Shown here piece after piece: positions 25,094-33,307 of a stretch of 42,061 nucleotides of DNA (positions are counted from its first letter, which is position 1; every line of letters begins with the position of its first letter). The notes beneath the pieces were generated by a model. The model saw only the letters and a program-made list of their open reading frames with translations. It searched no databases and was not told where the DNA came from. A program made the translations under genes and the position numbers. This DNA comes from Bacillota bacterium (lineage in GTDB: Bacteria; Bacillota; UBA4882; UBA8346). Where the stretch lies: contig JAEYPR010000022.1 of the NCBI GenBank assembly GCA_023410535.1, positions 1-42,061 on the forward strand. The letters run 5' to 3'.

Positions 25094-26554
25094 TTATAAC
25101 GCAGGTTGCTGTTGATGGTAATCGGTGACTTGTTCAAAACCATAAGCCGCCCGGAACAAAATATCTTCACGGAAGGCCGGACCTAACAGCTGCAAACCGA
25201 TGGGCTTTCCTTGATCGAATCCCCCCGGGATTGATATTCCGGGGATACCCGCCATATTACAGGTAATGGTGCAGATATCGGTTAAATACATTTCTAACGG
25301 ATCATTGACCTTTGAACCAATTTTAAAGGCGGTCGTCGGCGCCGACGGCGTTAAGAGCAGGTCGCAACTTTGGAAAGCGCGATTGAAATCTTCACGAATT
25401 AAGGTCCGTACCTGTTGCGCTTTGAGGTAATACGCATCGTAATAACCGGAACTTAAGACATAGGTGCCAATCATAATCCGCCGTTTGACTTCCGGTCCGA
25501 AACCTTCTTTGCGGGTCTTCATAAACAGGTCCACCGAATCGGATACATTGGCGGCGGTGCGATGACCATAACGGACACCATCATACCGGGCCAAGTTGGA
25601 ACTGGCTTCCGCCGGCGCGATAATATAATACGTTGATAAAGCATACTCGGTATAGGGTAAGGAGACTTCAACGATTTCGGCGCCTAAATCTTGATAAACT
25701 TTCACCGCGTCGGCAACGGCTTTCCGGACCGGCTCGCTGATTCCTTCACCAAGATATTCCTTGGCCAGACCGATCCGCAGACCTTTCACTCCTTGTTTCA
25801 TGGCTTGCAAATAATCCGGCGCTGCTTGATTGACGCTGGTCGAATCGCGGTGGTCGTGCTTAGCAATGGTTTGAAATAACAGAGCACAATCCGTCACATC
25901 CTTCGTGATCGGACCAATCTGATCCAGCGAAGAGGCAAACGCCACTAATCCGTACCGGGAGACTCGTCCATAGGTCGGTTTCAAACCAACCACGCCACAA
26001 TACGCGGCCGGTTGACGGATCGATCCGCCGGTGTCGGAACCTAACGCAAAGATCGATTCATTGGCGCTCACCGCCGCAGCGGAGCCACCGCTGGAACCGC
26101 CGGGAACCGACTCCAGATCCCAGGGATTATGGGTGATAAACAGCGCCGAGTTTTCCGTGGAGGATCCCATGGCGAACTCGTCCATGTTGGTCTTCCCGAC
26201 AATAATCATTCCAGCCGCTTTCAAGTCTTCAACTACTTTGGCGTCGTACGGCGGGATATAATTTTCCAGCATCTTCGCTCCGCAAGTGGTCCGTAAACCG
26301 GCGGTCGAAATATTATCTTTCACGGCAATCGGAATCCCTGCTAAGGGGTGAATGGTTTCACCTTTGGCGATCCGCTCGTCCAATTGTTTAGCTTCATTCA
26401 GCGCCGTTTCTTCGTTTAACGTTACATACGCCCGGACTTTCGGGTCAACCTCGCCAATCCGCTGTAACACCGATTCAACCAGTTCGGTAACTTTAATCTC
26501 TTTTTTAGCTATGGCAGCGCTTAACTCATGCGCGGTTTGATCATATAAAGCCAA
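25094..26554 (-). CDS. gatA: Asp/Glu-tRNA(Asn/Gln) amidotransferase subunit A
   Basis: I set the start at TTG 26554, 8 nt after GAAGGAGG (26563-26570). A longer frame from TTG 26572 would put that ribosome site inside the gene. The 486-residue product then has its amidase-signature triad at K79 ('GIPIAVKDN'), S154 ('PGGSSGGSA') and S178 ('GSDTGGSIRQ'), the numbering known from Staphylococcus GatA, which supports this start. GatA hydrolyses glutamine and channels ammonia to GatB. There are 87 nt between its stop and gatB, and 37 nt from the gatC stop to its start. Full length, no anomalies. Confidence 0.97.
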   Translation of the reverse strand: MALYDQTAHELSAAIAKKEIKVTELVESVLQRIGEVDPKVRAYVTLNEETALNEAKQLDERIAKGETIHPLAGIPIAVKDNISTAGLRTTCGAKMLENYIPPYDAKVVEDLKAAGMIIVGKTNMDEFAMGSSTENSALFITHNPWDLESVPGGSSGGSAAAVSANESIFALGSDTGGSIRQPAAYCGVVGLKPTYGRVSRYGLVAFASSLDQIGPITKDVTDCALLFQTIAKHDHRDSTSVNQAAPDYLQAMKQGVKGLRIGLAKEYLGEGISEPVRKAVADAVKVYQDLGAEIVEVSLPYTEYALSTYYIIAPAEASSNLARYDGVRYGHRTAANVSDSVDLFMKTRKEGFGPEVKRRIMIGTYVLSSGYYDAYYLKAQQVRTLIREDFNRAFQSCDLLLTPSAPTTAFKIGSKVNDPLEMYLTDICTITCNMAGIPGISIPGGFDQGKPIGLQLLGPAFREDILFRAAYGFEQVTDYHQQQPAL

Positions 26555-26591
26555 TGTCGAAACCTCCTTCAAAATGTAGCCGATGAACGAA

Positions 26592-26882
26592 TCAATCTTC
26601 TAAAATCTTCGGGACTTTAAAGAAATTATCATCACGGTCTGGGGCGTTGGACAAAACCTTTTCAGGATCCAGCGAGGGTTGCACCTTATCCTCACGAAAA
26701 ACATTCGTCACCGGAATTGCATGAGCGGTCGGCTGGATATGGGCAGTATCAAGCTTTTTTAACTCTTCCACAAAGTTTAAAATTTCATTTAACTGTCCGG
26801 TGTACTCTTCTTTCTCAACATCAGTCAGCTCCAGACGCGCCAGCCGGGCAACATGTTCGACTTCGGCTTTTGTAAGACTCAT
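26592..26882 (-). CDS. gatC: Asp/Glu-tRNA(Asn/Gln) amidotransferase subunit C
   Basis: ATG 26882 follows GGAGGGAGA with good spacing. The frame extends 5 codons upstream but that part contains the ribosome site. The 96-residue protein has the GatC pattern: 'EVEHVARLARLELTDVEKE' helix, 'LNEILNFVEELKKLDT', 'PTAHAIPVTNVFREDKVQP' wrapping segment and 'RDDNFFKVPKILE' at the end. GatC stabilises GatA and threads between GatA and GatB. It is the first gene of the operon, with a 161-nt gap from ligA that holds an inverted repeat. Confidence 0.96.
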   Translation of the reverse strand: MSLTKAEVEHVARLARLELTDVEKEEYTGQLNEILNFVEELKKLDTAHIQPTAHAIPVTNVFREDKVQPSLDPEKVLSNAPDRDDNFFKVPKILED

Positions 26883-26944
26883 AAAATCTCCCTCCATTGC
26901 TGTTATCGATTTATTTTAAAAAACGAACGTCAGGTTTTTGAAAG

Positions 26945-26999
26945 GTTGATCAAAAATATTACCACCATTTTATCATTAAATATGGTAAAAATGATCAAC
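26945..26999. repeat. Inverted repeat in the ligA-gatC gap
   Basis: GTTGATCA (26945-26952) and TGATCAAC (26992-26999) are perfect inverted 8-mers, and inner ATTACCA / TATGGTAA blocks are partly complementary. The AT-rich span of 55 nt lies between the ligA stop and gatC. It could be an operator in a gatC promoter, an mRNA hairpin or a very small mobile remnant. No terminal T-run is present. Confidence 0.4.
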
Positions 27000-27043
27000 A
27001 TAACGAGAATCCTTACCTAAATTTTACGAATTAACCCAATGAG

Positions 27044-29044
27044 TTACTCCGTTTCGCCCGCCAATATTCGTTTAAATTCAGCTTCATTCACAATTTGAAT
27101 TCCCAATTCGCGCGCCTTATCATATTTGGAACCCGGATCTTTGCCCGCAACCACCAGATCGGTTTTCTTGCTAACACTGGAAGCGGCTTTCCCGCCGTGA
27201 CGACGGATGACGTCTTCAATCTCCGCGCGGTTAAAGGTCTCTAAACCGCCGGTGACCACCACCGTTTTCCCGGCGAGGGTCTGAAAGGTTTGCGCACGAT
27301 CTGTTTGCTCCTTGACGTTCAATCCCAAACCAATCAATTCGGCGACTAATTGTTGGTTATGGCGTTCGGAAAAATACTTTACCAAGCTGGCGGCGATCTT
27401 GGGACCGATCATCGGAATCACTGTTAATTCTTCATAGGATGCCTGCATCAAGTTTTGAATGGTCCCCAAATGAGCCGCCAATTCCCGGGCCGCGCCTTCA
27501 CCAACATGACGGATACCCAAAGCGAATAATAACTGCGATAAATCGTTTCCCTTGGACGCTTCAAGCGAATCCAGTAAGTTTTGGGCTGATTTCGCCCCAA
27601 AGCGTTCCAGTTTAATCAGATCTTCAAGCTGCAAACGATAGAGGTCGGCGACATTTTTGACCAATCCGGCATCAATCAATTGGATCACGATAGCTTCGCC
27701 GAGCCCTTGAATATCCATGGCCTCCCGGGAGGCAAAATGAATGATACCCCTCCGCAACTGCGCCGGACAGGTGGCTCCGATACAACGGACGACGGCTTCG
27801 CCGGGTTCGCGAAAGACATCCGCTCCGCAAGCCGGACAAACAGCCGGCATCTGGAAGATCTGTTCGACGCCGGTTCGCAACTCCGGTAGGGAACGCACCA
27901 CTTCCGGGATGACATCGCCTGCTTTTTGGATCACCACCCGGTCGCCAATGCGAATATCTTTGTCACGGACATTATCTTCGTTATGTAAGGTGGCGCGACT
28001 AACCGTGGAGCCCGCCACCCGTACCGGTTCCAAAACCGCCAACGGGGTCAACGCTCCCGTTCGCCCCACGTTCACCTGAATCTCCAGCACTTTAGTTTCA
28101 ACTTGTTCGGCTGGGAATTTAAAAGCAATTTTCGACCGGGGGGCTTTGGCGGTAAACCCCAGTTCTGCTTGGGCACTTAACGAGTTCACTTTTATGACAA
28201 TTCCGTCGATCTCATACGGTAGTCCGTCACGATGCTCCAGCCAATAATGGCAGAATTCAATCGCTTCGTCAATCCCGTTGCAAAGACGCCGTTCCGGATT
28301 GGTCTTTAGTCCGCATTGACTAAGTAGCGCAAATCCTTCCCATTGAGTGGCAACGGTCTCTCCTTCAACAGCAAGAATATCATAGAAAAACCCATCCAAA
28401 GGACGACTCGCCGTCACTTTGGAGTTTAATTGGCGGAGTGAACCGGCAGCGGCATTCCGCGGATTGGCAAACTGTTCCTCCGGTTCACGACCCAAGTTTA
28501 GTTTTTCAAAATCAGCCTTTCGGATATAGATCTCGCCACGGACGGCAAGGTTTAATGGAAGATCCGACAGCAATCGCAACGGAATGGAGCGAATGGTTTT
28601 CACATTGACGGTTACATCTTCGCCGAATTCCCCATCGCCCCGCGTCGCGCCTCGCACCAGCAAGCCGTTTTGATAAGTAAGGGCAATCGTTAAACCGTCA
28701 ATCTTCAACTCGGCGACGTAGTCGACCTGTTCTTGCTCGAGGCTTTTTTTGACCCGTTCATCAAACGAACGTAAATCCTCATCATTGTAAGCATTAGCCA
28801 AGCTTAACAACGGCACCTGATGGCGGACAGTTTCAAACAGAGTTGATACCATTCCTCCGACGCGTTGTGAAGGCGAATCGGGCGTCAATAAGTGAGGATA
28901 CTCCGTTTCCCACTGGATCAGCTCCCGCATTAATGCGTCATACGCTTGATCACTCAACTCGGGCGCGTCGTAAATATAGTAAAGTTCGTTATGACGTTCA
29001 ATTTCTTTACGCAACGAACCGATTTTAACTTCCGCTTCGTTCAT
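27044..29044 (-). CDS. ligA: NAD-dependent DNA ligase LigA
   Basis: 666 residues from ATG 29044 behind GGGAGG. The Ia domain (about 1-70) has 'YYIYDAPELSDQAYDALMRE'. The adenylation domain carries 'VAELKIDGLTIAL' with the AMP-accepting lysine K114, then the OB fold ('NVGRTGALTPLAVLEPVRVA'). A four-cysteine zinc finger follows at about 404-430 ('CPACGADVFREP', 'RCIGATCPAQL'). Helix-hairpin-helix repeats come next ('ALGIRHVGEGAARELA', 'MIGPKIAASL') and a BRCT domain ends the protein (about 590-666, 'LAGKTVVVTGGLE'). It seals nicks in replication and repair using NAD+. Length and domain order are standard. pcrA, its common neighbour in Bacillota, is not adjacent. Confidence 0.97.
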   Translation of the reverse strand: MNEAEVKIGSLRKEIERHNELYYIYDAPELSDQAYDALMRELIQWETEYPHLLTPDSPSQRVGGMVSTLFETVRHQVPLLSLANAYNDEDLRSFDERVKKSLEQEQVDYVAELKIDGLTIALTYQNGLLVRGATRGDGEFGEDVTVNVKTIRSIPLRLLSDLPLNLAVRGEIYIRKADFEKLNLGREPEEQFANPRNAAAGSLRQLNSKVTASRPLDGFFYDILAVEGETVATQWEGFALLSQCGLKTNPERRLCNGIDEAIEFCHYWLEHRDGLPYEIDGIVIKVNSLSAQAELGFTAKAPRSKIAFKFPAEQVETKVLEIQVNVGRTGALTPLAVLEPVRVAGSTVSRATLHNEDNVRDKDIRIGDRVVIQKAGDVIPEVVRSLPELRTGVEQIFQMPAVCPACGADVFREPGEAVVRCIGATCPAQLRRGIIHFASREAMDIQGLGEAIVIQLIDAGLVKNVADLYRLQLEDLIKLERFGAKSAQNLLDSLEASKGNDLSQLLFALGIRHVGEGAARELAAHLGTIQNLMQASYEELTVIPMIGPKIAASLVKYFSERHNQQLVAELIGLGLNVKEQTDRAQTFQTLAGKTVVVTGGLETFNRAEIEDVIRRHGGKAASSVSKKTDLVVAGKDPGSKYDKARELGIQIVNEAEFKRILAGETE

Positions 29045-29167
29045 ACGTCCTCCCGTAAAAATTCTGAAAATCTTGGAAATCGATGGGGTAAACCGTTTGA
29101 ATTAGTTAAACATTTTTGCTTAAAATCCTTCCCCGAGTCGCAGGTTTTCAATCATCGAATCCGTAAA

Positions 29168-29197
29168 GAAAAAAATAAACTAGCCTTTCAGCTAGTT
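29168..29197 (-). terminator. Terminator after the GNAT gene
   Basis: AACTAGC (29178-29184) pairs with GCTAGTT (29191-29197) around 6 nt. The minus strand continues TTTA then seven T (plus A-run 29169-29175). It isolates the acetyltransferase gene from ligA. Confidence 0.75.
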
Positions 29198-29265
29198 GCA
29201 ATCATTGCATAACTCTTACGCATAATCATCATGGTTTTTCCCCGACAAGTATCCACGTTTCCATG

Positions 29266-29712
29266 TCAGGTTGCAACCATTTGCGTTTTACCTTGTAGCC
29301 CGCACCGCTCATAGAATGTTTTGGCCCCGCTCTGCCAAAGATCGGTTGCTACTTCTAAGCCGCGACAATGTTTTTCCGCAACCTTACCCCGTACAAATTC
29401 GACCAGGGCTTTTCCTACCCCGCGGCCGCGAAATTCCTCAGTGACCACCAGCTCTTGAATCGAAGCGGTTAGACCGCTATGATGCAACACATCCAAATAA
29501 TATAACGTCACAAAGCCAATTACATTTTGATGTACGGTCGCCACGAACGCCTCTCGCTCCTGAGAAGCAATAAACCCTCTAAAAATTCGCTCAAAGTCGC
29601 GCTCCAAAGCGTTGGCGCCCGTCCCCACCAATTGACGGTACAAGCGATAGACTGCCCGATAGTCGTTTTCAGTTACTGGTCGAATTTGTAGTGTGTTTAG
29701 TATTAATCTCAT
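29266..29712 (-). CDS. GNAT family N-acetyltransferase
   Basis: 148 residues from ATG 29712 behind AAGAGGTGA. 'LQIRPVTENDYRAVYRLYRQ' forms the N-terminal beta-alpha start, 'VIGFVTLYYLD' the central strand, and 'IQELVVTEEFRGRGVGKALV' the acetyl-CoA pyrophosphate-binding motif A (R/QxxGxG/A as RGRGVG). 'GLEVATDLWQSGAKTFYERC' matches motif B and the C-terminal strand. The single-domain GNAT fold is clear. The acceptor could be an amine of a small molecule, an antibiotic or a protein, and no neighbour narrows this down. It appears monocistronic, with its own candidate promoter and terminator. Confidence 0.85.
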   Translation of the reverse strand: MRLILNTLQIRPVTENDYRAVYRLYRQLVGTGANALERDFERIFRGFIASQEREAFVATVHQNVIGFVTLYYLDVLHHSGLTASIQELVVTEEFRGRGVGKALVEFVRGKVAEKHCRGLEVATDLWQSGAKTFYERCGLQGKTQMVAT

Positions 29713-29813
29713 CCGTTTTCACCTCTTTTCTTGTCCATCTTCAATATGAAACTGAGCGGGACGAAAATATCTGTAAGTACCCAAATTCCAGTTTGTTCCA
29801 ATTTATTAATTTT

Positions 29814-29843
29814 ATTATACTATTAATATCGGAGTTTCGTCTA
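29814..29843 (-). promoter_or_regulatory. Candidate promoter for the GNAT gene
   Basis: On the minus strand TAGACG (29838-29843), 18 nt, then a consensus TATAAT (29814-29819), about 100 nt before the start codon. The rest of the 407-nt gap 29713-30119 is AT-rich, and I see nothing else in it except the paaK terminator. Confidence 0.45.
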
Positions 29844-30058
29844 ATTATTTACACTATATTTCAGAAATTTTTCATAATTTTTATAATCGACTAGAAATAG
29901 ACTAAAAATTTTCTTGTAATGTTCAATAGAATATAGGAATCGTTCGACGGTTAGTTTAGTATATGTAATCTTTGACAATTTTAGCCTGAATCATGGCGAA
30001 TTCTTCGATAGATATATGTCCCTAACAAAATTTCGAACAAAAATTTCAGCTTCATATA

Positions 30059-30085
30059 ACAAAAACTCCGGATACCCGGAGTTTT
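30059..30085 (-). terminator. Terminator after the phenylacetate-CoA ligase gene
   Basis: AAAACTCCGG (30062-30071) and CCGGAGTTTT (30076-30085) make a perfect 10-bp stem with a 4-nt loop. The minus strand continues with T. Confidence 0.85.
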
Positions 30086-30119
30086 CTTTCGTAATGGATG
30101 ATATTTATCAAAGTTCCCG

Positions 30120-31418
30120 TTAAAATTGACGTTTATCAATAACCCGTTTTGCTTTGCCCATACTCCGTTCAATACTTTTGGGTTCGACTAATTTCACTTT
30201 GACGCTAATGTTTAGTAATGAAAAAATCTTTCGTTTAATGGTTTCCGCCAAATTTTCCAAATCACTAAAACTACCGGTGAAGATTCGTTCGGGTACCTCA
30301 ACCTGAACTTCCAACCGGTCGAGATGATCAATCCGATCAACAATCAATAAATAATGCGGCTCAACATCTTCGATCGTCATTAAGACACTTTCAATTTGCG
30401 AAGGGAAGACATTGACTCCACGGATGATCAACATGTCGTCACTGCGGCCGAGGGTCTTCTTCATCCGCACCGTAGTTCGGCCGCATTGACATTTTTCGTA
30501 ATTCAACGATGTAATATCACGCGTTCGGTAACGAATAATCGGCAAAGCTTCTTTCGTAACCGCGGTTAAAACAAGTTCACCCTCTTCGCCAGGGCCTTTT
30601 GGTTCGCCGGTAACCGGATCAATAATTTCCGGAATAAAATGATCCTCGGAAATATGCATTCCGCAGCAGTATTCACATTCTCCCGAAACACCCGGGCCAA
30701 TTACTTCACTGAGTCCATAATTGTCAGTGGCTAAGACTCCCCAAGCTTTTTGCAGTTCCTGGCGCATACTCTCGGACCACGGTTCGGAGCCGAACAAACC
30801 GACCCGCAGTTTTAACGAGCCCGGTCGATAACCCATTTCTTGAGCGACTTCCGCCATATGCAACGCATAGGACGGGGTCGCCACGATTGCAGTGGTCCCA
30901 AAGTCTTTCATAATCCGGATTTGCCGTTCCGTGTTGCCGCTTGAGATTGGAATTACGGTCGCGCCCACCCGTTCCATCCCATAATGAAGTCCGAATCCTC
31001 CGGTGAATAATCCGTAACCAAACGAGATCTGCACAATATCTTCACTGGTCACGCCGGCGGCGGAAATGAAACGGCCGACAATATTCGACCAGTTTTCCAA
31101 GTCCTTTTTAGTATAGCCAACTACGGTAGGAATCCCGGTTGTTCCCGAGGAAGAATGAACCCGGACAATCTCTTTCATCGGAACTGCAAACATGCCATAC
31201 GGATAATTATCACGGAGATCATTTTTTATTGTAAACGGTAACCGGGCGATATCTTCCAAATGACGGATATCATCCGGTTTCACTCCCACCTCGTCAAATT
31301 TGGCTCGGTAAAACGGAACCTGACGATAAACTCGTTCAACAACCTTGCGTAGTCTGTCCGTTTGGAGTTGACGCATCTCCGCCCGGCCCATTGTTTCAAA
31401 TTGCGGTTCCCAAATCAT
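30120..31418 (-). CDS. paaK: Phenylacetate-CoA ligase family protein
   Basis: 432 residues from ATG 31418 with AGAAGG upstream. The N-terminus 'LQTDRLRKVVERVYRQVPFY' is followed by the ATP-binding P-loop 'VHSSSGTTGIPTVVGYT' (near 90-106), 'ATPSYALHMAE', 'GLFGSEPWSESMRQELQ', 'NYGLSEVIGPGVSGEC', 'YRTRDIT' and the C-terminal 'LGRSDDMLIIRGVNVFPSQI' hinge with 'SMGKAKRVIDKR'. The enzyme adenylates an aryl-acetate and forms its CoA thioester. Anaerobic Bacillota often use such ligases with aromatic amino-acid fermentation enzymes, but neither indolepyruvate oxidoreductase nor paa genes are in the window, so the substrate is open. Divergent from menG across a 403-nt gap. Confidence 0.92.
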   Translation of the reverse strand: MIWEPQFETMGRAEMRQLQTDRLRKVVERVYRQVPFYRAKFDEVGVKPDDIRHLEDIARLPFTIKNDLRDNYPYGMFAVPMKEIVRVHSSSGTTGIPTVVGYTKKDLENWSNIVGRFISAAGVTSEDIVQISFGYGLFTGGFGLHYGMERVGATVIPISSGNTERQIRIMKDFGTTAIVATPSYALHMAEVAQEMGYRPGSLKLRVGLFGSEPWSESMRQELQKAWGVLATDNYGLSEVIGPGVSGECEYCCGMHISEDHFIPEIIDPVTGEPKGPGEEGELVLTAVTKEALPIIRYRTRDITSLNYEKCQCGRTTVRMKKTLGRSDDMLIIRGVNVFPSQIESVLMTIEDVEPHYLLIVDRIDHLDRLEVQVEVPERIFTGSFSDLENLAETIKRKIFSLLNISVKVKLVEPKSIERSMGKAKRVIDKRQF

Positions 31419-31680
31419 TTCGGTCCTTCTTTCCTACTTTTCTTCCGTAAAATGATCATCACAAAAATAAAACACCGTCATCCGTCGGCTGCTGCTCCTG
31501 AAGAACGGGGCAAACAACCCGGCGATGCGATGCAATGGAAAGACAAAGCAAGCAACCTTGCCAAGCCGTCAATGACCAATTCATCCGTCCAACCGTTGAT
31601 TTACCGTTCTACAAGGTCCAACTGCCGCTCTACCAACCTGAATTTTAAATTTCGACGCTTGATCTTTTTTTCCTGCTAAG

Positions 31681-31701
31681 AAAAAAAGCTTCTTTGAAGC
31701 T
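31681..31701 (-). terminator. Possible leader terminator upstream of paaK
   Basis: AGCTTC (31687-31692) and GAAGCT (31696-31701) form a short 6-bp stem with a 3-nt loop, and on the minus strand seven T follow (plus A-run 31681-31687). It points toward paaK but lies about 265 nt before its start, so it would stop transcripts coming from the candidate promoter at 31743-31771. Confidence 0.4.
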
Positions 31702-31742
31702 GAGAAATTGCCGAATTCGTATAAATAATCTCCAAAAACAAC

Positions 31743-31771
31743 ATGATAATCTTATCAGACGCTATCGGCAA
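31743..31771 (-). promoter_or_regulatory. Candidate minus-strand promoter in the paaK-menG gap
   Basis: TTGCCG (31766-31771), 17 nt, TATCAT (31743-31748) on the minus strand. ATTGCCGA and TCGGCAAT (31707-31714 and 31765-31772) also form an 8-bp inverted repeat across this area. No other element is clear in 31419-31821. Confidence 0.35.
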
Positions 31772-31821
31772 TTGCATAGCTAGCGTGGATGATTACGTGG
31801 AAATAGGAGTCCGTACCGTGA

Positions 31822-32520
31822 ATGTTCAAAGAGCAAAAAGTATTACAAATCTTTAACACCATTGCTCCAAAATATGATCTGGTCAATACGATCCTCAGCT
31901 TAGGTTGCCATCATTACTGGCGAAAATCGGCTATTGGGGCGATTCACGCCAAAAATGGCGGTCAACTGCTTGATCTTTGTTGCGGAACCGGGATGTTCAC
32001 CTTGGAGTTGGCAAAACGAAGCGTCCCCAATGGCAAAGTAACCGGCTTGGATTTCTCCGAACCGATGTTGGCCATTGCCACCGGGCGTCTCCGGAAGTAC
32101 CTTGACAATAACCAAGTCGAACTGGTGCGAGGGGACGCTTTGGCTTTACCTTTCAGAGATCGGCAATTTGATGGAATCACGATCGGTTATGGGTTACGGA
32201 ATGTAGCGGATATCCGAAAATTCTTGAGCGAAGTCTACCGTGTCCTTAAACCGGGTGGATCTGTGGTCTCGCTGGAAATGGGTAGACCTTGCACGCCGGT
32301 CCTGCGTCATTTGTATTTTCTCTATCTCACGTATTGGATACCCTTGGCCGGAAAACTTTTGGCCGACGCTTATGAATCATATTGTTATCTGCATGATTCG
32401 ATCATGGATTTTCCTTTGCCCCATGAAATTATTCGCCTGTTTGGCGAAATAGGATTTAGACAAGCCAACTTTAAACGGCTGACCGGTGGAATCGCCATAT
32501 TGTATCAAGCCGATAAATGA
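31822..32520 (+). CDS. menG: Demethylmenaquinone methyltransferase (UbiE/MenG family)
   Basis: 232 residues from ATG 31822. AGGAG lies 12 nt upstream, a rather long gap. A GTG at 31818 is better spaced but runs out of frame after 12 codons. 'FNTIAPKYDLVNTILSLGCH' is the family N-terminal signature. SAM-binding motif I is 'LLDLCCGTGMFTLEL' (near 49-63), then 'VTGLDFSEPMLA', 'DALALPFRDRQFDGITIGYG', 'LRNVAD' and 'EVYRVLKPGGSVVSLEM' follow in order. The enzyme makes the last step of menaquinone synthesis. The usual neighbours (hepS/hepT prenyl transferases) are not here. 'GGIAILYQADK' at the end is normal for the family. A plus-strand terminator follows. Confidence 0.9.
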   Translation: MFKEQKVLQIFNTIAPKYDLVNTILSLGCHHYWRKSAIGAIHAKNGGQLLDLCCGTGMFTLELAKRSVPNGKVTGLDFSEPMLAIATGRLRKYLDNNQVELVRGDALALPFRDRQFDGITIGYGLRNVADIRKFLSEVYRVLKPGGSVVSLEMGRPCTPVLRHLYFLYLTYWIPLAGKLLADAYESYCYLHDSIMDFPLPHEIIRLFGEIGFRQANFKRLTGGIAILYQADK

Positions 32521-32555
32521 GGGAAAAACCGCACACGGAATCATCCGATATAGTC

Positions 32556-32582
32556 AAAAACAGGGTCTAAGCCCTGTTTTTC
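32556..32582 (+). terminator. Terminator after menG
   Basis: AAAAACAGGG (32556-32565) pairs with CCCTGTTTTT (32572-32581) around 6 nt and continues TTTCTT on the plus strand. It also stands 26 nt beyond the stop of the convergent lipoprotein gene and may serve both. Confidence 0.85.
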
Positions 32583-32607
32583 TTATTGTCTTATTGCCGA
32601 GATTCGA

Positions 32608-33063
32608 TCACAGCGGTTTTTTGAGAGCATCCTTCAACTTTTTAACATCAGACAAAGTTGCATTTTTATTTTTAACTTTCACACTTGCCTGAAGTTTGAC
32701 GTACAACGCATCAAAATTTGCCATTTCCCGAATTGATTTCCCATTTGCTTTGGTGGGACGAACCCGTCCCATATCCAGACCTAAACTATTGGTTTCCCGG
32801 TTGGCAACCGCCCAATCTCCGCTTCGAGCCGCTTTTTCAATTGTATCCAGCCGACGTACTAAATCCTGCTGCGTAAGACTAGTTAGCCCTGGTGCCTTTC
32901 TAGGCGTGGTCATTGGTCGATTCGTTGCCATCGGGCGGGGTGAAGTTATCCGTGGCGGCGCCGGACGACTTTTCTTTTGAGGGGTAAACCAGTTGCACCC
33001 TGCAAACGAGAGACTGAGAATTGTCACCACCAAAACCATCAGAAAACGTTTGGAATAATGCAC
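32608..33063 (-). CDS. Small predicted lipoprotein of unknown function
   Basis: 151 residues. GTG 33063 is preceded by AAGGAGGTGAT, an almost perfect ribosome site. The signal 'MHYSKRFLMVLVVTILSLSF' ends in the lipobox FAGC, so Cys23 should be lipidated. A Pro/Arg/Thr-rich linker (about 28-62) leads to a compact helical domain of about 85 residues ('LTQQDLVRRLDTIEKAARSG', 'FDALYVKLQASVKVKN', 'LSDVKKLKDALKKPL'). This layout, a tethered helical domain on the outer face, fits a small envelope protein. I do not recognise the family. Divergent from the subtilase gene. Confidence 0.8.
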   Translation of the reverse strand: MHYSKRFLMVLVVTILSLSFAGCNWFTPQKKSRPAPPRITSPRPMATNRPMTTPRKAPGLTSLTQQDLVRRLDTIEKAARSGDWAVANRETNSLGLDMGRVRPTKANGKSIREMANFDALYVKLQASVKVKNKNATLSDVKKLKDALKKPL

Positions 33064-33160
33064 GCTATCACCTCCTTAATAATTTTAGAATCCCAATATT
33101 CGTAAGTTTTAACGAATGAATCAATTGGAAAGTCAGGAAACCGGTGGTGCAGTGATTTCC

Positions 33161-33190
33161 TTGACCTATTCCTTTAGCGTAGCTTTTTAT
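33161..33190 (+). promoter_or_regulatory. Candidate promoter of the subtilase gene
   Basis: TTGACC (33161-33166), 18 nt, TTTTAT (33185-33190), about 118 nt upstream of the start at 33308. The intergenic region also contains the lipoprotein 5' side at 33064-33100. Confidence 0.4.
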
Positions 33191-33307
33191 GCTTTTAATC
33201 CAGAAAAACTCCGGTTTAGTCTGAATAAAATGAATTAGCGTATCACGACCTGACTACTCAAACTGGGAGATGAGGTTTCCGACAAACAAAGAGAGGAGGC
33301 GAAAAGC

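Noticed and set aside
29981..30172. 63-residue minus-strand ORF after paaK
   Set aside because: It overlaps the paaK end in another frame and crosses the terminator hairpin.
31545..31660. tRNA-like segment on the minus strand (TTGGTAGAGCGGC plus CTTGTAG)
   Set aside because: The D-arm match is good, but the anticodon stem, T arm and acceptor stem do not form and the spacing is wrong. Chance or a very old fragment is more likely.
31362..31679. 105-residue plus-strand ORF across the paaK start and leader
   Set aside because: It covers the paaK 5' end in antisense and has a basic, low-complexity sequence without a ribosome site.
31818..31856. GTG at 31818 as the menG start
   Set aside because: It is better spaced from AGGAG but reads a different frame that stops after 12 codons, whereas the ATG at 31822 opens the MenG frame.
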